A stretch of DNA of 64,000 nucleotides from Candidatus Ozemobacteraceae bacterium (GTDB lineage: Bacteria > Muiribacteriota > Ozemobacteria > Ozemobacterales > Ozemobacteraceae). Numbering within the stretch: the stretch's first letter is position 1; each line of letters starts with the position of its first letter. Under the pieces are notes generated by a model. It was not told the DNA's origin. It saw only the letters and a program-made list of their open reading frames with translations, and ran no database searches. Made by a program: the position numbers and the translations under genes. Below, piece after piece: positions 34,802 to 43,289 of the stretch. The stretch covers positions 1-64,000 of the forward strand of contig DAOSOK010000002.1 in NCBI GenBank assembly GCA_035373905.1, given 5' to 3'.

Positions 34802-35881
34802 ATGTCTACGCAATCCCTGATTCCGTTCGGCCCCCAGCACCCCGTGTTCCCCGAGCCGATCCAGCTTCGGCTCGTGCTCGAGGACGAGAAGGTCGTCGAG
34901 GCGCTTCCCGCGCTCGGCTACGTGCATCGCGGCCTCGAGAAGATCGCCCAGCAGAAGGACATCCTGCAGGACGTCTTCCTGGTCGAGCGTGTCTGCGGAA
35001 TCTGCTCCTTCATCCACTCGCTGACCTACTGTCGCGGCGTCGAGACCCTGATGGGGCTCACGGTTCCCGATCGCGCGCGCTTCCTGCGCGTCGTCTGGAG
35101 CGAGATGAGCCGCCTGCACAGCCATCTGCTGTGGCTCGGCCTGATGGCCGACTCGTTCGGCTTCGAGAACCTGTTCATGCAGGCGTTCCGCCTTCGAGAA
35201 AAAGTGCTCGACCTGATGGAGGCCACCGGCGGCAACCGCGTCATCATGTCCAGTTGCTGCATCGGCGGCGTGCGCCGCGACCTGACGGCCGACCTGGTAC
35301 AGATGGTTCGCACGACCCTCGACGAGGTGGAGCGCGAGCTGGAGCCGATCATCACGACCATGCGCGACGATTACACCGTCCGGGAACGCACGGTCGGCAT
35401 CGGCCGCCTGACGAAGGAAGAGGCGCACGAACTCGGCGCCGTCGGGCCCGTCGCGCGCGGTTGCGGCATTCCGATGGACTTCCGCACCACCGGCTACGAA
35501 GCTTACGGCGATCTCGAGTTCAAGCCGGTCGTGTTCGAGGGCGGCGACTGCTACGCCCGGTGCAAGGTCCGGCTGTACGAGATGCCCCAGTCGATCTCCC
35601 TGATGCGCGGCGCGCTCGACAAGCTTCCCGCAGGGCCGCTCGCCGTCCCCGTCAAGGGAAACCCTGATGGCGAAACGATTTCACGCTGCGAACAACCCAG
35701 AGGCGAGGTGATATACTATATGCGTGCGAACAATACGAGGAACCTCGAACGGCTTCGCATCCGCACGCCCACGTTCGCCAATCTCGCGCCTCTGCTGAAG
35801 ATGCTTCCCGGCTGTCAGCTCGCCGACGTGCCCGTGATCGTTCTCGCGATCGATCCGTGCATCAGCTGCACCGAGCGCTGA
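34802..35881 (+). CDS. echE: Ech-type [NiFe] hydrogenase large subunit (NuoD-like)
   Basis: The 359-aa catalytic subunit has both Cys pairs that bind Ni and Fe: RVCGICSFIH (N-terminal L1) and DPCISCTER at the extreme C terminus (L2). It reduces protons with ferredoxin electrons or does the reverse. The chain ends three residues after the last Cys, so there is no C-terminal peptide to be removed by a maturation protease, as known for Ech-type enzymes; none is encoded nearby. The gene sits 7 nt after echD. An AT-rich patch at 35710-35721 encodes VIYYM. Confidence 0.96.
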   Translation: MSTQSLIPFGPQHPVFPEPIQLRLVLEDEKVVEALPALGYVHRGLEKIAQQKDILQDVFLVERVCGICSFIHSLTYCRGVETLMGLTVPDRARFLRVVWSEMSRLHSHLLWLGLMADSFGFENLFMQAFRLREKVLDLMEATGGNRVIMSSCCIGGVRRDLTADLVQMVRTTLDEVERELEPIITTMRDDYTVRERTVGIGRLTKEEAHELGAVGPVARGCGIPMDFRTTGYEAYGDLEFKPVVFEGGDCYARCKVRLYEMPQSISLMRGALDKLPAGPLAVPVKGNPDGETISRCEQPRGEVIYYMRANNTRNLERLRIRTPTFANLAPLLKMLPGCQLADVPVIVLAIDPCISCTER

Positions 35882-35897
35882 GACCAAGGAGGGCGAT

Positions 35898-36242
35898 ATG
35901 TTCGGATTGTTGAAAAAGACGCTTGCGAACCTTGTCAGCGGGCCTGTCACCAGAGATTACCCTGGAACGAAGCGGCCCGCTTTCGATGGTTCGCGCGGCC
36001 ATCTCGACATGGATCCGGCCGTCTGCATCTACTGCGGCGCCTGCTCGAAACGATGCCCCACGAAGGCGATCGCCGTCTCGCGCGAGCCGAAGGAGTGGAA
36101 GCTCGAGGTTGGCCGCTGCATCGTCTGCGGCCACTGCGTGGAAGTCTGCCCCAAGAAGTGCATGTGGCTCGACACGGCTCACGGACTGGCGCGCGACGCG
36201 GTGCAGGATGCACGAAGCGGCGATAGCCAAGGGAATTCTTGA
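35898..36242 (+). CDS. echF: Ech-type hydrogenase ferredoxin subunit (2x[4Fe-4S], NuoI-like)
   Basis: The 114-aa protein has two [4Fe-4S] motifs, CIYCGACSKRCP and CIVCGHCVEVCP, and an N-terminal amphipathic helix that sits on the membrane subunit. It passes electrons between soluble ferredoxin and the small subunit. AAGGAGGG lies 6 nt upstream. The 3' end overlaps hypA by 35 nt. Confidence 0.94.
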   Translation: MFGLLKKTLANLVSGPVTRDYPGTKRPAFDGSRGHLDMDPAVCIYCGACSKRCPTKAIAVSREPKEWKLEVGRCIVCGHCVEVCPKKCMWLDTAHGLARDAVQDARSGDSQGNS

Positions 36243-36600
36243 TGCCGTTCTCGCGGCCGCCCCTTCGGGCGCGACCGGGGAACGGCGCATCGTCCGCGTG
36301 AGCGTCGCGGCCGGGGCTCTCGCCGGAATCGTCGGCGAGAGCCTCGACGTCTTCTGGGGCGAGTTGTGCCGCGGAACGGCGGCCGAAGGTTCGAGGCTGT
36401 GCCTGACCGTTCTGCCGGCCATCCTCGTGTGCCGGTCGTGCGGCAACAGGCGCGAGCATCGCCCCGGCATGACGGTCGAGCTGGAATGCGCCTCCTGCGG
36501 CGGGCCGAACCGGCTCGAAGGCGGCCGCGAACTGTACGTCGAATCGATGGAGGTCGAGGATGCTGATTCCGGTCAGAAAAGCCGTTCTGGCCCACAATGA
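36208..36600 (+). CDS. hypA: Hydrogenase nickel incorporation protein HypA
   Basis: The 130-aa protein starts MHEAAIAKGIL; the N-terminal Met-His is the nickel site of HypA. A zinc site of two CxxC motifs (CRSCGN and CASCGG, about residues 74-105) follows. HypA delivers Ni to the large-subunit precursor together with HypB. The gene overlaps echF by 35 nt and hypB by 41 nt, so expression is tightly coupled to the hydrogenase. The C-terminal 20 residues lie in the overlap and are variable. Confidence 0.93.
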   Translation: MHEAAIAKGILDAVLAAAPSGATGERRIVRVSVAAGALAGIVGESLDVFWGELCRGTAAEGSRLCLTVLPAILVCRSCGNRREHRPGMTVELECASCGGPNRLEGGRELYVESMEVEDADSGQKSRSGPQ

Positions 36601-37225
36601 CGCCGAAGCGGCCGAAAACGCGAAACTGTTCGAGTCGCGCCGCGTGCGCGTCGTCAACGTCATGGCTTCGCCGGGCGCCGGGAAGACGAGCCTGATTCTC
36701 GCGCTTGCGAAGCGCCTGCCGGTAGGGCTTCAGCCCCTCGTCATCGAGGGCGACGTCGCATCGTCGATCGATACGGAAAAGGTGGCGGCCGCGGGAATAC
36801 CCGTCTTCCAGATCAACACCGACGGCGACTGCCATCTCGACGCCGTCTCGGTCCGCAAAGCCTTCGAGGCGCTGCCCGCCGTGCCGGAACAGGGTCTGCT
36901 CTTCATCGAGAATATCGGCAACCTCATCTGCCCCGCCGAGTTCGACCTTGGCGAGGATATCCGCCTCGTGATCGCAAGCGTCCCCGAGGGAGACGACAAG
37001 CCGCGGAAATATCCGGCGATCTTTGCTCTTGCCGACGCGATCGTCCTCAACAAGACCGACCTTGCCGGCCACGTCGAGTTCGACCGCCCCCGCTTCGAGG
37101 CCGGCGTTCGGGCCGTCAACGATCGGGCGCCCATCTTCGACGTCTCCTGCCGCGGCGCGATGGCAGGCGTCGACGCCCTCGTCGACTGGCTCGTGGTGAA
37201 GCGCGAAACAGCCTGTCCACAGTAA
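36560..37225 (+). CDS. hypB: Hydrogenase nickel incorporation GTPase HypB
   Basis: The 221-aa GTPase has a P loop MASPGAGKTSLILALAK, the Ni-binding/dimer region FIENIGNLICPAEFDLGED and NKTDL for guanine recognition. It lacks the His-rich nickel-storage N terminus found in some relatives. It works with HypA on Ni insertion. The gene is the last of the hydrogenase operon; hypD, hypE, hypF and a free hypC are not in this window. Confidence 0.95.
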   Translation: MLIPVRKAVLAHNDAEAAENAKLFESRRVRVVNVMASPGAGKTSLILALAKRLPVGLQPLVIEGDVASSIDTEKVAAAGIPVFQINTDGDCHLDAVSVRKAFEALPAVPEQGLLFIENIGNLICPAEFDLGEDIRLVIASVPEGDDKPRKYPAIFALADAIVLNKTDLAGHVEFDRPRFEAGVRAVNDRAPIFDVSCRGAMAGVDALVDWLVVKRETACPQ

Positions 37226-37333
37226 ATAAATTACAATATATATTCTGCGTAATTTGTATGATCTGCGGATTGGTTCCTCAGCCGTCTTCTGTCCGTGCTC
37301 TCAAGAAGGGGATTGTGGTACACTCGGGGTGGC
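37226..37333. other. Gap after hydrogenase operon with AT-rich box
   Basis: The 108-nt gap starts with an AT-rich box (about 37222-37260) containing ACAATATATATT, directly after the hypB stop. No clear hairpin is visible, so transcription could continue into pqiA. Confidence 0.4.
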
Positions 37334-37963
37334 ATGTCGGAGAGAACGGTTCGTGAGAGAGATATCGCCTGCCGGGTCTGCGGGCAGATCAATGCGATTC
37401 CGGCCTCGGTTCCCGAGGGCTCGGAGGCCTGCTGCACCAGATGCGGCGGGAATCTCGACGTCTTCTTCGACCCCCGGGCGGCGACCGTCCGGACCCTCGT
37501 CCTGTGCGGGATTTCGCTGCTGTTTCTCGTTCCGGGACTGTATCTTCCTCTGCTGAAGATCGAAAAATTCGGCATTGTATACGAAACCGGCATCATCATG
37601 GGTGTCGTTGATCTCGTCGAGTCCGGTCAGTGGTTTCTTGCAGGCCTGATCGCCGTCTTTTCGGTGATCTTCCCCCTGCTCAAATCGTTCTGCATGTTTT
37701 TCCTGTGCGTGTTCGGCAGCCGGATCAGACCGTCGTTCAGGCGGCATCTCCACCTCTTCATCGAGGTCGTCGGCCGGTGGGGGACGCTCGACGTGCTGCT
37801 GCTGGCCGTCCTGGTCGCGATCGCGAAGATGCGAAATATCCTGCTGATCACATCCGGCCCCGGCGCGATCGTGTTTTCGACGGGGGTCTTCCTGAACCTG
37901 GCCGCTTCCCAGAGTTTTTCCCCGCGCATTCTCTGGGAAGCGGATGAAAAGGACGAATCATGA
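37334..37963 (+). CDS. pqiA: PqiA-like membrane protein
   Basis: ATG at 37334 gives 209 aa. An N-terminal zinc ribbon (CRVCGQ ... CTRCGG) is followed by four hydrophobic helices (TLVLCGISLLFLVPGLYLPL; FLAGLIAVFSVIFPLLK; and two more). This is one PqiA unit, half the size of E. coli PqiA, which has two. PqiA proteins pair with MCE proteins such as PqiB in lipid transport between membranes. The stop overlaps the MCE gene as ATGA. Confidence 0.85.
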   Translation: MSERTVRERDIACRVCGQINAIPASVPEGSEACCTRCGGNLDVFFDPRAATVRTLVLCGISLLFLVPGLYLPLLKIEKFGIVYETGIIMGVVDLVESGQWFLAGLIAVFSVIFPLLKSFCMFFLCVFGSRIRPSFRRHLHLFIEVVGRWGTLDVLLLAVLVAIAKMRNILLITSGPGAIVFSTGVFLNLAASQSFSPRILWEADEKDES

Positions 37964-39336
37964 CGAACTACCCGCAGGCAACGATCGTATCGAAGGGTTC
38001 CCAGAACTATACCGTCTGGATTCTTTGCACCGCTCTCGCGCTGGCTGCTCTGTTCCTCGGAATCCGGCTGATCCTCCCGGCGCGTCAGTCGATTGCCATC
38101 TCGTTCAAAGATGCGCATTTCCTCAAGACCGGCGACCTGATCAGGTACAGAAGCGTGGCCGTGGGGGAGATCACGGCCGTCGAGCCTGCCCCCGACCTCC
38201 AGAGCGTCCGCGTCGAGGCGATCCTCCACCCGAACGCCGGCGGCGTGGCCCGGCAGGGGAGCCGGTTCTGGATCGTCCGGCCGAAAATCGACCTCGAGGG
38301 CGCCAGGGGCCTCGAAACGGTTCTTGGGTCTCACTACATCCGCGTCCAGCCCGGAACCGGCCCCTATCAGGATGCCTTCGCCGGACTCGAGGAGCCGCCC
38401 GTCCTCGACGTCGTTCCCCCCGGCACGGTCGAGATCACCCTCGCCGCATCGCAGGCGGAAGCCCTGAGACCCGGCATGGCCGTCACCTACCGGAACACGC
38501 GCATCGGCATCGTGTCTGAGATATCACTCTTCCGGAACGCCGGCGGCGTCGATGTCAAAGCCCTGATCTTCCCGGAGTTCGCGCCCTTCGTCGTTCCCGA
38601 AGCTGTCTTCTGCCGGGCGTCCGGGGCGAAGTTCTCCGCCGGCCTGTTCGAGGGCCTCTCCTGGTCGCTTGCGCCCCTCCAGTCGATGATGACCGGCGAA
38701 ATCCACCTGCTTCTTCCGGATCTTCTCTCGTATCCGGCTTCGTCGGCGCGCCGCTTCCCTCTTCGCGAGTTCGCGCCGAAAGAAGCGGAGGCATGGCGTC
38801 CCTCGGTCGCTCTCGGACCAGACGCCGTCGATCTTCCTCCCGCCTCGCTCCCGCGGGTCGTGCCGGCGGAAATCCCTCCCGGCTTCCTCGGATCTGCGGT
38901 GCGAATCTCCGGAATCGGCTTTCAAAACGGCCTGGTTCTCCCCGACCTGAAAAAATTCGACCCTTCCTCGGTGATGGTTCTCGGGAAAACATACGAGGCT
39001 GCTGCATTTAGAAAGCATGCCCTCGGCTTCTGGATCCTGCCCGGTTCCTTTTCCGAAGCCGTGCCGGCGCCGCCTGCACGCGATCTTCCCGTCGCTGGCG
39101 AAGACGTCTTTGCCGTGATTGACCCTGCGAAACAGCCCTTCTTCCTCCCGTCGGAGTTTCTCCGGCCTGACGCGGCGGGAACCGCTCTGACCCTCCAGTC
39201 CGACCTCGCGATCAGGAGAGAGTGGGAGGGAGTCCCGGTCGTCGACCGCTCCTGCCGCCTGGCGGGGATGCTCGTCAATCCAGGTGGAAAAGGAACCTGG
39301 GAGATACGTCGGTTGCCCGCCGATCTGTTTCAATGA
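37960..39336 (+). CDS. PqiB-like MCE-domain protein
   Basis: The 458-aa protein has one N-terminal transmembrane anchor (WILCTALALAALFLGIRLIL) and at least two MCE/MlaD-like beta domains (about residues 45-115: FKDAHFLKTGDLIRYRSVAV; about 150-240: LRPGMAVTYRNTRIGIVSEI). The remaining third is not clearly assigned. E. coli PqiB has three MCE domains and about 546 aa. MCE rings or tubes carry lipids across the periplasm. Coupling to pqiA (4-nt overlap) and the two-membrane logic support a lipid-transport role. Confidence 0.85.
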   Translation: MTNYPQATIVSKGSQNYTVWILCTALALAALFLGIRLILPARQSIAISFKDAHFLKTGDLIRYRSVAVGEITAVEPAPDLQSVRVEAILHPNAGGVARQGSRFWIVRPKIDLEGARGLETVLGSHYIRVQPGTGPYQDAFAGLEEPPVLDVVPPGTVEITLAASQAEALRPGMAVTYRNTRIGIVSEISLFRNAGGVDVKALIFPEFAPFVVPEAVFCRASGAKFSAGLFEGLSWSLAPLQSMMTGEIHLLLPDLLSYPASSARRFPLREFAPKEAEAWRPSVALGPDAVDLPPASLPRVVPAEIPPGFLGSAVRISGIGFQNGLVLPDLKKFDPSSVMVLGKTYEAAAFRKHALGFWILPGSFSEAVPAPPARDLPVAGEDVFAVIDPAKQPFFLPSEFLRPDAAGTALTLQSDLAIRREWEGVPVVDRSCRLAGMLVNPGGKGTWEIRRLPADLFQ

Positions 39337-39450
39337 CGTACTACGCGTCTCGCATGTAACACGACAATCCCCGCATACTCGATACCGTTCGTGCTGAGCT
39401 TGTCGAAGCACGAATGCACTCGCCCTTCGACATGCTCATGGCGAACGGAG
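39336..39450. repeat. Composite REP-like repeat (copy 2, inverted)
   Basis: This is the reverse complement of the block at 83-191: TACTACGCGTCTC end, a diverged middle, the core ACCGTTCGTGCTGAGCTTGT, and a second palindrome GCCCTTCGACATGCTCATGG with several changes. It directly follows the MCE gene. The rest of the gap to 39586 holds an AT-rich box (39481-39507) and no gene. Confidence 0.75.
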
Positions 39451-39586
39451 GGACTCGGATCCGCGGCGCGCAATAGGCTGATAAATATAACGTATCATAT
39501 AAAAACCGCTCGCGGAATCCGTCGATCCCGTGAGCGGATGTGGTATCGCGATGATGTCCGGCAGGGGTGCCGCCGGACGGCTGACC

Positions 39587-40147
39587 TCAGGCGGCTCCGC
39601 CCGGGGTGCCGACGAAGCCGGGGCTGACGGCGCCGACTTCGGCCGGGGTGCCGGCGATGCGGGCCAGATACGAGGCGCCGAGGGTCTTGAGGTGCTCGCC
39701 GACGTTGTCGAAGTAGTTGAAGTGGATCTGCTCTTCCTTGATGATCGTCTCGAACAGCTTCGCGGTGATGCTGTCGCCGTTGTCGAGGCAGAGTTTCAGG
39801 AACTCGTTGTAGACGGCGATCGTCTCGTCTTCGAGATTCGCGTCGAACGGGTAGATCGCGTTCACCTTCTGGTTCTTCTCGACCTTCGCGGCCTGCTCGG
39901 TCGTCGGCTCGCCGCCGAGTTCCTTGATGCGCTCGGCGAACGCTTCGGCATGGCGCATCTCGTCGATGGCGATCAGTTTCATCTTCGCGGCGAGTTCTCC
40001 GTAATCGAGGTTGTCGAGGTTGTAATGCTGGTTCATGTACTGGTGAATGCCGTGCAGTTCCATGCTGCGGGCCGTGTTCAACGCCTCGACGACCTGCTTC
40101 TTCTTCGCGTCCCTCTGGGCTTTTCCTGCGACCTTGACGGTTTTCAT
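39587..40147 (-). CDS. Ferritin-like / bacterioferritin-type protein
   Basis: ATG at 40147 has GGAGG 6 nt upstream and gives 186 aa. The four-helix bundle carries di-iron ligands: MELHGIHQYMNQHY on helix A, DEMRHAEAFAERI with ExxH on helix B, and FLKLC and KEEQIHFNYF on later helices. It stores or oxidises iron in the cytoplasm. The 20-residue Ala/Gly/Pro tail is unusual for bacterioferritin. The promoter region upstream carries a TATAAT box and an AT-rich inverted repeat, which fits iron or peroxide control. Confidence 0.88.
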   Translation of the reverse strand: MKTVKVAGKAQRDAKKKQVVEALNTARSMELHGIHQYMNQHYNLDNLDYGELAAKMKLIAIDEMRHAEAFAERIKELGGEPTTEQAAKVEKNQKVNAIYPFDANLEDETIAVYNEFLKLCLDNGDSITAKLFETIIKEEQIHFNYFDNVGEHLKTLGASYLARIAGTPAEVGAVSPGFVGTPGGAA

Positions 40148-40180
40148 CTCATCCTCCATGTATGATAGATCCGATGACCC

Positions 40181-40228
40181 ATTATACCATGAAAATTCAC
40201 TTGTTATAAAATATCATATAACATAGAA
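40181..40228 (-). promoter_or_regulatory. Promoter with overlapping AT-rich inverted repeat for the ferritin gene
   Basis: On the minus strand TGGTATAAT (extended -10, TATAAT at 40186-40181) lies about 35 nt before the start. The -35 area is covered by an inverted repeat with GTTATA/TATAAC arms (about 40203-40222), a plausible Fur/PerR-type operator, though not a clear consensus of either. Confidence 0.5.
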
Positions 40229-40240
40229 AGAGCGAGACGC

Positions 40241-40256
40241 GCGCATCGCGATGCGC
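40241..40256. promoter_or_regulatory. Perfect 16-bp palindrome
   Basis: GCGCATCGCGATGCGC lies in the 237-nt gap between the glyoxalase stop and the ferritin promoter. It may act as the terminator stem of the glyoxalase transcript or as a protein-binding site. Confidence 0.4.
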
Positions 40257-40384
40257 CCCTGCCCGCCAACGGGTAGTTCCTGGAATGCAGGGAGAGGTCG
40301 TGGTCTGCCCTCGTTTCGAAGAGGCGAATGCTGTTCCGAAGGGTGTTTCGCGCCTTTCCAGCGATGGGGCGAGAACGAGACCGG

Positions 40385-40768
40385 TCAGGCGGTTGCGTGA
40401 CGGGAGGGGAGAATTTCGACCCAGTAACCGTCGGGGTCTTCGATGAAGTAGATGCCCATGCCGGGGTTCTCGTGGCAGATGCAGCCCATCTCCTTGTGGC
40501 GTGCGTGCGCGGCGGCGTAATCGTCGGTCGTCAGCGCGAGATGAAACTCGTTGTCGCCGAGGTTGTAGCCTTCGGCGCGGTCGCGCAGCCAGGTCAGTTC
40601 GAGGCGGTATCCGGTCTTCCCGTCGCCGAGATACACGAGGGTGAAGCTCCCGTCGGGCGGCGAGTAGCGGCGCACCTCCCGCAGGTCGAGCGCCTTCGTA
40701 TAGAACGCCACGCTCTTCTCCAGGTCCCGAACGTTGATATTCGAATGGTTGAACGAAAACGACATCAT
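40385..40768 (-). CDS. gloA: Glyoxalase I / lactoylglutathione lyase family protein
   Basis: ATG at 40768 (a second ATG follows directly) with AGGGGG upstream gives 127 aa, one vicinal-oxygen-chelate module pair. Metal ligands are visible as His in FNHSNINVRDLEKS, Glu in YRLELTWLRD, His in DNEFHLALTTDD and Glu in DGYWVEILPS, the glyoxalase I pattern. It detoxifies methylglyoxal, but a different thiol cofactor may be used. Longer frame extensions run into the repeat upstream and are rejected. Confidence 0.88.
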   Translation of the reverse strand: MMSFSFNHSNINVRDLEKSVAFYTKALDLREVRRYSPPDGSFTLVYLGDGKTGYRLELTWLRDRAEGYNLGDNEFHLALTTDDYAAAHARHKEMGCICHENPGMGIYFIEDPDGYWVEILPSRHATA

Positions 40769-41072
40769 CTGCCCCCTTATTTTTATCGAATCATCCGATG
40801 TCGGGACGGGTTTCAAACCCGCCCGCGTCGAAGCCGGGAAATATCGTATAAACAATAGTATGTGTATGCCGTTACTCCTCGTTTCACAAGGAAGACGCCA
40901 ATCACCCGCATACTCAATACCGTTCGTGCTGAGCTTGTCGAAGCACGAACAGCCACATGCCGATGCTTCCTCATTTCGCTCTTCGACAGGCTCAGGGCGA
41001 ACGGTTGGTTTGCATTCTGCAGGACTCAATAACATATGAGACGAGTAGTACATGGCTGGTTTCGCGGCCCCG
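40769..41072. repeat. Gene-free stretch with composite REP-like repeat (copy 3)
   Basis: From 40867 to 41053 a block bounded by TTACTCCTCGTTTCAC and its near reverse complement ATGAGACGAGTAGTAC contains the two REP palindromes (core GTGCTGAGCTTGTCGAAGCA near 40930 and CTCTTCGACAGGCTCAGGGC near 40980). At 40839-40864 lies an AT-rich box, and at about 40803-40824 a GGGACGGGTTT/AAACCCGCCC hairpin. I see no gene. Confidence 0.75.
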
Positions 41073-42086
41073 TCAGTCCCTGATGAGCCGGGCATACGAG
41101 GCCAGGGCTGGGGAGAAATGGAACTCGCCCGACGAGGAGATCAGCACGACCGGCAGGTCGCGCTCGCGGGCGAACTCCTGCGCCCGGGCGAGGCCCATGG
41201 CGATGAGGGCCGTGGCGAGCGCATCCGTCATGGCCGGGTCCGATCCGATGATGGTCGCGGATTTCGGCCCTTCCGCGGGATACCCGGTCCTCGGATCGAT
41301 GATGTGACTGTAGCTCTTTCCGTCGATGGTCGCATACTGCTCGTAATCGCCCGACGTGAAAACCGCGGCCGGGCCGGTGACGATCAGGCGGGCGGCCGGC
41401 TTTCCGCGGGGCCCGAAGGGGTCCTGGATGCCGATGGTGTACGAGCGGGAAGCGGTCACGACGAGGTCGCCGCCTCCCTCGATGATCCCGTCGGCGACGC
41501 CCTGCTCCTTCAGCACGGCCGCCATCCGGCCGATCGCGAAGCCCTTGGCCACGCCGCCGAGATCCAGCTTCATGTCTTTCCTGAGAGAGACGGTCCGGGA
41601 AGCGGGATCGAACGATATCTTTCGATATCCAATGTGCTCGAGCGTTTCCGCGACCGAAGCGGGCGCCGGAAGGCTCGTCCTGCCGCCGCGCCAGTCCCAG
41701 AACTCGTACAGGGGCAGAAACGAGATGTCGAACGAGCCGTCCGTCGCATCGCCCGCCTCGAGGGAGACGCGGAGGCAGTCGGCGAACTCTTCCGAAACGG
41801 GGAGAACGGTCTCCGGCGACGCGTTGAGACGGGAAAGCTCGGAATCGCCCTTGAAGCGCGAGAGGGACGCTTCGATCCGATGGAGGCGGGCGAACGCCTG
41901 CTGGGACGCTCGTGCGGCGGTTTTCTCGTCGACGCCGTAGCAGTCGAGGTGGAAGATCGTTCCCATCGCCAGCTGGGTGAAACGGAAATGATCCGTGGCC
42001 TGTCGTTGCGGCGGGAACAGCCAGGCATGGCCGAGAAGAAGCGCGCCGAGAAGGAGCGCGGGGATGAGCCGACGAAAATCCGGCAC
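41073..42086 (-). CDS. apbE: FAD:protein FMN transferase
   Basis: The 337-aa protein has an N-terminal hydrophobic export/anchor segment (LIPALLLGALLLGHAWLF) and the ApbE signatures MGTIFHLDCYG, DLGGVAKGFAIGRM and SHIIDPRTGYPAEG with Asp/Thr metal residues near MTDALATALIAMG. It links FMN covalently to Thr of RnfG and RnfD, whose genes lie upstream in the same operon. It is the last gene, 10 nt after rnfA. Confidence 0.95.
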   Translation of the reverse strand: MPDFRRLIPALLLGALLLGHAWLFPPQRQATDHFRFTQLAMGTIFHLDCYGVDEKTAARASQQAFARLHRIEASLSRFKGDSELSRLNASPETVLPVSEEFADCLRVSLEAGDATDGSFDISFLPLYEFWDWRGGRTSLPAPASVAETLEHIGYRKISFDPASRTVSLRKDMKLDLGGVAKGFAIGRMAAVLKEQGVADGIIEGGGDLVVTASRSYTIGIQDPFGPRGKPAARLIVTGPAAVFTSGDYEQYATIDGKSYSHIIDPRTGYPAEGPKSATIIGSDPAMTDALATALIAMGLARAQEFARERDLPVVLISSSGEFHFSPALASYARLIRD

Positions 42087-42096
42087 GGCCGCTTCC

Positions 42097-42681
42097 CTAG
42101 AAGGGGAGCTTGAAGCCGGCGAATCCCATGAAGGCGAGGGCCATGATGCCCGTGGTGATCAGGGCGATCGGAACGCCCTGCATGGCCTCGGGAATCTTCG
42201 AAAACCGCATCTGCTCACGAATGCCGGCGAAGATCACGATGGCGATCGTGAAGCCGGCCGCGGTGGCGAACGAGTAGACGATCGACTCGACGAAACCGTA
42301 GTTTTTCTTCACGGCGAGCAGGGCGATTCCCAGGACCGCGCAGTTCGTGGTGATCAGCGGCAGGTAGATGCCGAGAGCCTGGTAAAGGGCCGGCGACAGT
42401 TTCTTCATCATGATTTCGACCATCTGCACCAGCGCCGCGATGACGAGGATGAAGGCGAGGGTCTGGAGATATCCGACGCCCGCCTTCACCAGCAGCAGCT
42501 GGACGAAGAAGGTGATGGCGCTCGCGAGGACCATGACGAAGGTCACGGCCATTCCCATGCCCCAGGCGGTCGAAATGGCCTTGGACACGCCGAGGAACGG
42601 GCAGACGCCGAGAAACTGCGACAGGATGACGTTGTTGAAGATCGCCGAGGTGATGACGATGGCGAGCAGATGAGACATCAT
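42097..42681 (-). CDS. rnfA: Rnf electron transport complex subunit A
   Basis: The 194-aa protein has six transmembrane helices and the conserved Cys in FNNVILSQFLGVCPFLGVSK near the membrane Fe-S site shared with RnfE, plus LPLITTNCAVLG. RnfA and RnfE form the membrane core with inverted topology. ATG at 42681 overlaps the rnfE stop as ATGA; a second ATG follows directly. Confidence 0.96.
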   Translation of the reverse strand: MMSHLLAIVITSAIFNNVILSQFLGVCPFLGVSKAISTAWGMGMAVTFVMVLASAITFFVQLLLVKAGVGYLQTLAFILVIAALVQMVEIMMKKLSPALYQALGIYLPLITTNCAVLGIALLAVKKNYGFVESIVYSFATAAGFTIAIVIFAGIREQMRFSKIPEAMQGVPIALITTGIMALAFMGFAGFKLPF

Positions 42682-43280
42682 TTGCCGGCGCTCCTTTGCA
42701 GGTGGTTGATTCCCGCGAGGACCAGGCCGAGGGTGATGAAGGCGCCCGGGGCGAGGCTCATGAGAATGAATTCGTTCCTGAACGGCGCGATCGCGTGGCC
42801 GAACAGCGTGCCGGCGCCCAGAAACTCGCGGAGCGCGCCGATCAGCACGAGGGCCGCGGTAAAGCCGACGCCCATCACGACGCCGTCGACGATCGAGGGA
42901 AGGACGGGGTTCTTGGCGGCGAACGCCTCGGCGCGGCCGAGGATGATGCAGTTCACGACGATGAGGGGGATGAAGATGCCGAGCGCCTCGTAGAGCGGCG
43001 GGGCGAACGCGGCGATCAGCAGGTCGACGACGGTGACGAAGGTCGCGATGACGACGATGAACGCCGGGATGCGCACCTTGTTCGGAATCACGTTCCGGAG
43101 CAGGGAGATGACCGCGTTCGAGCAGGTGAGAACGGCGATGACCGAGATGCCCATGCCGACGGCGTTGGTGGCGTTCGTCGTCGTGGCCAGGGTCGGGCAC
43201 ATGCCGAGAACGATGCGGAAGATCGGGTTTTCGGTGACGACGCCCCGATACAGCTCCTTCTTGATGTAATCGAGTTGCAT
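42678..43280 (-). CDS. rnfE: Rnf electron transport complex subunit E
   Basis: The 200-aa membrane protein has six helices, NPIFRIVLGMCPTLATTTNA and FIPLIVVNCIILGRAEAFAA, the two Cys-bearing segments shared with RnfA. It partners RnfA in ion-coupled electron transfer across the membrane. It starts 9 nt after rnfG and its stop overlaps rnfA. Confidence 0.96.
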   Translation of the reverse strand: MQLDYIKKELYRGVVTENPIFRIVLGMCPTLATTTNATNAVGMGISVIAVLTCSNAVISLLRNVIPNKVRIPAFIVVIATFVTVVDLLIAAFAPPLYEALGIFIPLIVVNCIILGRAEAFAAKNPVLPSIVDGVVMGVGFTAALVLIGALREFLGAGTLFGHAIAPFRNEFILMSLAPGAFITLGLVLAGINHLQRSAGK

Positions 43281-43289
43281 GGCGTTCCC

